From Rhodococcus sp. PAMC28707 (GTDB lineage Bacteria; Actinomycetota; Actinomycetes; Mycobacteriales; Mycobacteriaceae), in NCBI RefSeq assembly GCF_004795915.1, contig NZ_CP039253.1, forward strand, positions 4,367,501 to 4,431,500: 64,000 nucleotides of DNA, given 5' to 3'. The stretch's first letter is position 1. Each line of letters begins with the position of its first letter. The notes beneath the pieces were generated by a model that worked only from the letters and a program-made list of their open reading frames with translations, had not been told where the DNA came from and did not search any database. Positions 60,949-64,000 of the stretch are shown here, in pieces. The translations under genes and the position numbers were made by a program.

Positions 60949-61875
60949 GTGGCAGATGTGGGGGGATCCGGTGCCGCAGCGTTACCCGGGACCGAGGTGA
61001 AGACGGATCTGCAGACGCTTCTCGGGTTGCTCGACCTCGAGAAGATCGGTGACGGTGTGTACCGGGGGGTGCATCCGCGCCAGGTGGGCAGCCGTACTTT
61101 CGGCGGCCAACTTCTCGCGCAAGCTCTGATCGCGGCCGGTAGGACGGTCGAGGGCACCACCCGCGATGTGCACGCTGTCAACGCACACTTCATCCGTGGC
61201 GGAGACGTAAAGAAGCCCATCGACTATCACGTGTCCATCCAGCGCGACGGACGCGCATTCGCCAACCGGCAGGTCACCGCGATTCAGGACGGCAACGAGT
61301 TGTTCGTGATGTTGGCCGCGTTCCAGGACTTCGGTAAAGGGCTCGAGCACAGCGTCGAACTACCCGACGTGCCGTACCCGGATACGTTGCCTCCGCTCGG
61401 CGATCACTTCATCGGATACGAAGATCGCCTGCAGATGTTCGTCAACGCACTCAAGCCGATCGACATGCGTTACGCCAACGACCCGACCTGGATCATGCAG
61501 GGAACCGGTGAGAGGCTCACGCACAATCGTGTGTGGATGAAAGCTGACGGCGAACTTCCCGATGCGTCGATCTACCATGCGGCCACGATGGCGTATGCGT
61601 CGGACACGACAGTGCTCGACTCCATCATCACCACTCACGGGCTTTCATGGGGGTTCGATCGGATCGTTGCGGCGACCGTCAATCACTCGATCTGGTTCCA
61701 CCGGCCGTTCCGATTCGACGAATGGGCGCTCTACGCCACCGAATCACCGGTAGCCGCTGGTTCGCGGGGCTTGGCCACCGGTCGGTTCTTCTCGATGGAC
61801 GGGCTGTTGTTGGCCACCGTCGTCCAGGAGGGTCTTATTCGACACTTTCCCAAGAAAGAACGACTGGCTACGTAA
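60949..61875 (+). CDS. tesB: Acyl-CoA thioesterase II TesB
   Basis: This 308-residue double hot-dog thioesterase hydrolyses acyl-CoA to free acid and CoA. Conserved blocks are YRGVHPRQVGSRTFGGQLLA, VHAVNAHFIRGGDVKKPIDY, YHAATMAYASDTTVLDS and DEWALYATESPVAAGSRGLA. It starts with GTG directly after pyk, the same arrangement as in mycobacteria (pykA-tesB1). Confidence 0.95.
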   Translation: MADVGGSGAAALPGTEVKTDLQTLLGLLDLEKIGDGVYRGVHPRQVGSRTFGGQLLAQALIAAGRTVEGTTRDVHAVNAHFIRGGDVKKPIDYHVSIQRDGRAFANRQVTAIQDGNELFVMLAAFQDFGKGLEHSVELPDVPYPDTLPPLGDHFIGYEDRLQMFVNALKPIDMRYANDPTWIMQGTGERLTHNRVWMKADGELPDASIYHAATMAYASDTTVLDSIITTHGLSWGFDRIVAATVNHSIWFHRPFRFDEWALYATESPVAAGSRGLATGRFFSMDGLLLATVVQEGLIRHFPKKERLAT

Positions 61876-61926
61876 GTTGTCAGGCAGTGCCTCGAGACGA
61901 CCGACCGTCGCCGACGATGGAGCGCG

Positions 61927-62343
61927 TCAGGCGCCGTCCTCCACAGGGAGGACAAGGTCGCCGAGGGTGCCCAGGGGCTGACACGAACGGTGGGTGATCC
62001 GCCAACCCGCATCGGTGCGCAACCACCTGTCTTCGTATATCCCTACGAAGTCCCAGTGCTGCACCGGGCGCCCCGGCGCGGAAAAGTGCATGGCCCGGAT
62101 GTAGCTCGTCGAGGTGGCCCGGTCTCCATCGACCCGGACGCGGTAGTTGCCGGTCAGGTGCTGGGTGGGCCCGCAGCGGCCGAGGTAGCGGATGGTGTTG
62201 GCGGTGATCGCAGGCAGTCCCTGCTGGCCGTAGCCCTCGGCGTCCTCGGTGAAGATCTCGCCGAGGCGGCGCCAGTCCTTGTGGTCGAGGATCCAGGCGA
62301 TTTCGGTGAGCTGCTCGACGATCTCCTGGCGGTTTTCATTCAT
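61927..62343 (-). CDS. NTF2-like/SnoaL-type protein
   Basis: This 138-residue protein has an NTF2-like cone fold: EQLTEIAWILDHKDWRRLGE at the start, LTGNYRVRVDGDRATSTSYI in the middle and a DAGWRITHRSCQPL ending. It resembles SnoaL-4/bile-acid dehydratase-type small proteins that act on cyclic substrates, but the catalytic residues cannot be assigned. It is convergent with tesB. Function unknown. Confidence 0.8.
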   Translation of the reverse strand: MNENRQEIVEQLTEIAWILDHKDWRRLGEIFTEDAEGYGQQGLPAITANTIRYLGRCGPTQHLTGNYRVRVDGDRATSTSYIRAMHFSAPGRPVQHWDFVGIYEDRWLRTDAGWRITHRSCQPLGTLGDLVLPVEDGA

Positions 62344-62438
62344 TGCATGCTCCTTGTGGCTGGGATCATTGTTCTCTCACCGAAGATATAACCGCAGAGA
62401 CGACCTGTAATACCAACGACGGCCCAGCGCAACCGAGT

Positions 62439-62936
62439 TCAGCGGTCGACGACCGCCCAAGCAGCGCGCTTGGCGTCGAAACCCATGGACGCGTGCGCCG
62501 GACTCGTCGACGGGAGCAGGGCCGTCGTAACTTCGGTGGTGCGGGCCGTCGTCGGCGCGTACCGGCGATAGCTGGCTTCGGCCTTGGCGCCGTTGAAGAA
62601 GATGCGGTTGATCGACGGGTGAGTTTCGAGGAGTGCGGCGATGTCGTTTATCTCGATGGAGGATTCGACGATCGCGGAGTCGAGGCTTCCTGTTCGCGTG
62701 CACAGCTTCATAACATCCCAGACGGCGATGCCGTGGCGTCGTAGCGCGGCAACTCGATCTTCGTAGTCCAGGTTCGGTCCGGCCTCGAACAGTTCGCCCA
62801 TGATCTGCCAGAACGTATTTCGTGGATGTGCGTAGTAGGCCTGGGCGGTCAGTGACGCGACTCCAGGCATCGATCCGAGTATCAGCGTGTGCGCATTGTC
62901 CGAAACTATCGGCGCAAAGCTGTGGATGGTGGTCAT
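62439..62936 (-). CDS. DNA-deoxyinosine/mismatch glycosylase (MUG-like uracil-DNA glycosylase family)
   Basis: This 165-residue protein has LILGSMPGVASLTAQAYYAH (family GSMPG motif), HPRNTFWQIMGELFEAG, GIAVWDVMKLCTRTGSLDSA and LLPSTSPAHASM. These are the motifs of the hypoxanthine-DNA glycosylase branch of the uracil-DNA glycosylase superfamily, which excises deaminated bases. The ATG at 62936 is chosen because the domain begins there; upstream frame is non-coding. It is divergent from a small gene at 63003. Confidence 0.88.
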   Translation of the reverse strand: MTTIHSFAPIVSDNAHTLILGSMPGVASLTAQAYYAHPRNTFWQIMGELFEAGPNLDYEDRVAALRRHGIAVWDVMKLCTRTGSLDSAIVESSIEINDIAALLETHPSINRIFFNGAKAEASYRRYAPTTARTTEVTTALLPSTSPAHASMGFDAKRAAWAVVDR

Positions 62937-63002
62937 GATCGAAACAATCTCACGTTCCGAAAGCGCTGCATGGGTAGCAGTGAATGACGGACAATGGTCA
63001 TC

Positions 63003-63188
63003 ATGTTGGACCCACGAGTACTCGACAACCATGAGCTCGACGCAGAATTGGCTGCACTCCGGCGTGGGCGTGACGCCTCGATGGACGAAGGAGCAGGAGA
63101 CGACACGTTGGCCGAGGCGGATCGGCTGATCGAGAGGTTCGAAGCGGAGATAAAGGCACGACACCAGGATTCCAGCCTGCAGGACTAG
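63003..63188 (+). CDS. Small acidic hypothetical protein
   Basis: This 61-residue protein (MLDPRVLDNHELDAELAALR and onward) is rich in Glu, Asp, Ala and Leu and likely helical or coiled-coil. It is divergent from the glycosylase gene and overlaps the convergent DUF1772 gene by 4 bp. I recognise no family. Coding is supported by codon position preference and tight spacing only; an ATG at 62994 is the alternative start. Confidence 0.55.
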   Translation: MLDPRVLDNHELDAELAALRRGRDASMDEGAGDDTLAEADRLIERFEAEIKARHQDSSLQD

Positions 63189-63673
63189 ATGGAGGGCTGA
63201 CATCTGACGGCGATCGTCAATGCGACGCAGGCTGCTCCGGCTGCGCCTGTGCGTGCGTGGTTCCACGCGGTCCAGCTGTCCAGGTAGTCCGACCAGACCT
63301 GAGCGCCGGCCGGGGAGTCTGCACTTGCTGCCGCCAACGTGTCATTGAGCGGGACGTTGACGACCATCGTGACCACGACGCAGAGAACATACAGAATTGC
63401 GCCGACCACTACGAGGCTCTGCGATCCGGTGCCGATCCAGATGGATCCGGCGGCCGCGACGATCGCGGCAACGGCACTGCCGATAAACAAGGTCAGGAAG
63501 CTCGGTGACACGATCGAGACGTTGATCTGCTGCATCGTCGCGATTGCCGCCGACGGTGGTTGATTCTTCAGTGCAGGCATGACGCAGATCGAGAATGCGA
63601 GCATGACTCCAGCAATGAGGCCGCAGCCGATAGCAGCAACCATGGTTGCCACGGCGGTCGTTCGTTCGATCAC
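63185..63673 (-). CDS. DUF1772/anthrone oxygenase-like membrane protein
   Basis: This 162-residue protein has four hydrophobic segments: AAIGCGLIAGVMLAFSICVM, SPSFLTLFIGSAVAAIVAAA, SLVVVGAILYVLCVVVTMVV and AAGAACVALTIAV. VNVPLNDTLAAA and DYLDSWTAWNHART are typical DUF1772 segments. The ATG overlaps the stop of the upstream NmrA-like gene by 4 bp, so the two are co-transcribed. Function unconfirmed. Confidence 0.82.
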   Translation of the reverse strand: MIERTTAVATMVAAIGCGLIAGVMLAFSICVMPALKNQPPSAAIATMQQINVSIVSPSFLTLFIGSAVAAIVAAAGSIWIGTGSQSLVVVGAILYVLCVVVTMVVNVPLNDTLAAASADSPAGAQVWSDYLDSWTAWNHARTGAAGAACVALTIAVRCQPSI

Positions 63674-64000
63674 GAAGGGCTCCCCGCTACGGACAACGAC
63701 GCAGCGAACGCTTCGATGCTCGTGGCCGTGGTGTTCGCGGATGTGCGAGGTACCGGCTCGGTTAGTTCACCGCTGTTGAACGCCCGGGTCATGTCTACGT
63801 AGTGGTGGGAGTACTCGAGCGAAAATCCGATGGTTGTCAGAACCGATGCCATGTCGGCGTACGGCAGTTGGACATACCGCGGATCGGTGATGCCGAGGTG
63901 CCTACCCAGAATGGTGGTGGCTTCGATGTAGCTCACGTCACGTTCACCCAGGAGTTCTCGGACGACATAACCGTCCCAATCGGGGTCGACGAGCGCATGT
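63670..64000 (-). CDS. NmrA-like NAD(P)-binding protein, C-terminal part (cut by window edge)
   Basis: The minus-strand frame is open from the right edge to a stop at 63670, giving the last 109 residues. Visible segments are LGRHLGITDPRYVQLPYADM, SLEYSHHYVDMTRAFNSGEL and a TSIEAFAASL ending. This matches the C-terminal substrate part of NmrA/TMR-type atypical SDRs, which usually end in a TTPTSFEDFA-like block. The Rossmann domain is outside the window. It is coupled to the DUF1772 gene. Confidence 0.8.
   Translation of the reverse strand, partial: HALVDPDWDGYVVRELLGERDVSYIEATTILGRHLGITDPRYVQLPYADMASVLTTIGFSLEYSHHYVDMTRAFNSGELTEPVPRTSANTTATSIEAFAASLSVAGSPS

Overview
The window is high-GC actinobacterial DNA from a mycolate-containing lineage, most likely Rhodococcus or a close relative such as Nocardia or Gordonia. 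Many genes begin with GTG or TTG, operons are packed with 4-base ATGA/GTGA overlaps, an antigen-85-like mycolyltransferase is present, and gene order follows the Mycobacterium tuberculosis bioB-nadABC-his-trp-lgt-pyk-tesB locus closely. No rRNA, tRNA, CRISPR array, transposase or integrase was recognised.

Region 1 (1-13.6 kb) is mostly housekeeping. It holds the 5' end of glgX, an acyltransferase-3/SGNH protein, an msrB-msrA repair operon, secA2, and the biotin block: TetR repressor BioQ, two tandem operators, bioB, the biotin synthase auxiliary gene bsaP and a DUF2567 membrane protein. The NAD block follows: NrtR with a 23-bp operator, nadA-nadB-nadC, and an S4-domain protein.

Region 2 (about 13.7-38.2 kb) interrupts that conserved order. 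It is a catabolic island bounded by strong hairpins at 13623-13669 and 38198-38241. A long minus-strand cluster (about 33.0 to 16.8 kb) encodes a steroid-side-chain-like beta-oxidation and retro-aldol module: ChsH2 (split into two genes), ChsH1, Ltp2, a FadA5-like thiolase, a fused acyl-CoA dehydrogenase, a FadE26/FadE27-like pair, a FadD17-like CoA ligase and several reductases. It also holds a DegT-family PLP protein whose catalytic lysine is replaced by histidine, as in the deoxygenating enzymes ColD and RfbH. Plus-strand genes add a TetR regulator, a second FadA5-like thiolase and two SDRs. Paralogous ABC-type solute-binding lipoproteins sit at both ends, with no permease. Three near-identical copies of a 14-bp palindrome matching the KstR2 operator consensus lie upstream of both lipoprotein genes and the main operon, so they and the TetR protein probably form one local regulon. 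The likely substrate is a steroid or similar polycyclic carboxylate; the exact compound cannot be read from the sequence.

Region 3 (38.2-50.1 kb) holds a LysR regulator, a DUF5997 protein, a SEC-C protein, an SRPBCC protein, a secreted mycolyltransferase-like esterase, and the histidine operon hisD-hisC-hisB-MFS-hisH-small membrane protein-hisA/priA-IMPase-hisF-hisI.

Region 4 (50.1-64 kb) holds a MarR regulator and a Bcp peroxiredoxin on the minus strand. The tryptophan genes follow (trpE, a membrane protein, trpC, trpB, trpA), running into lgt, a proline-rich TM2 protein, a membrane protein, pyk and tesB. A tail of minus-strand genes comes last: an NTF2-like protein, a mismatch/hypoxanthine DNA glycosylase, a DUF1772 protein and a truncated NmrA-like reductase. 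No trpF is present, which fits a bifunctional PriA.
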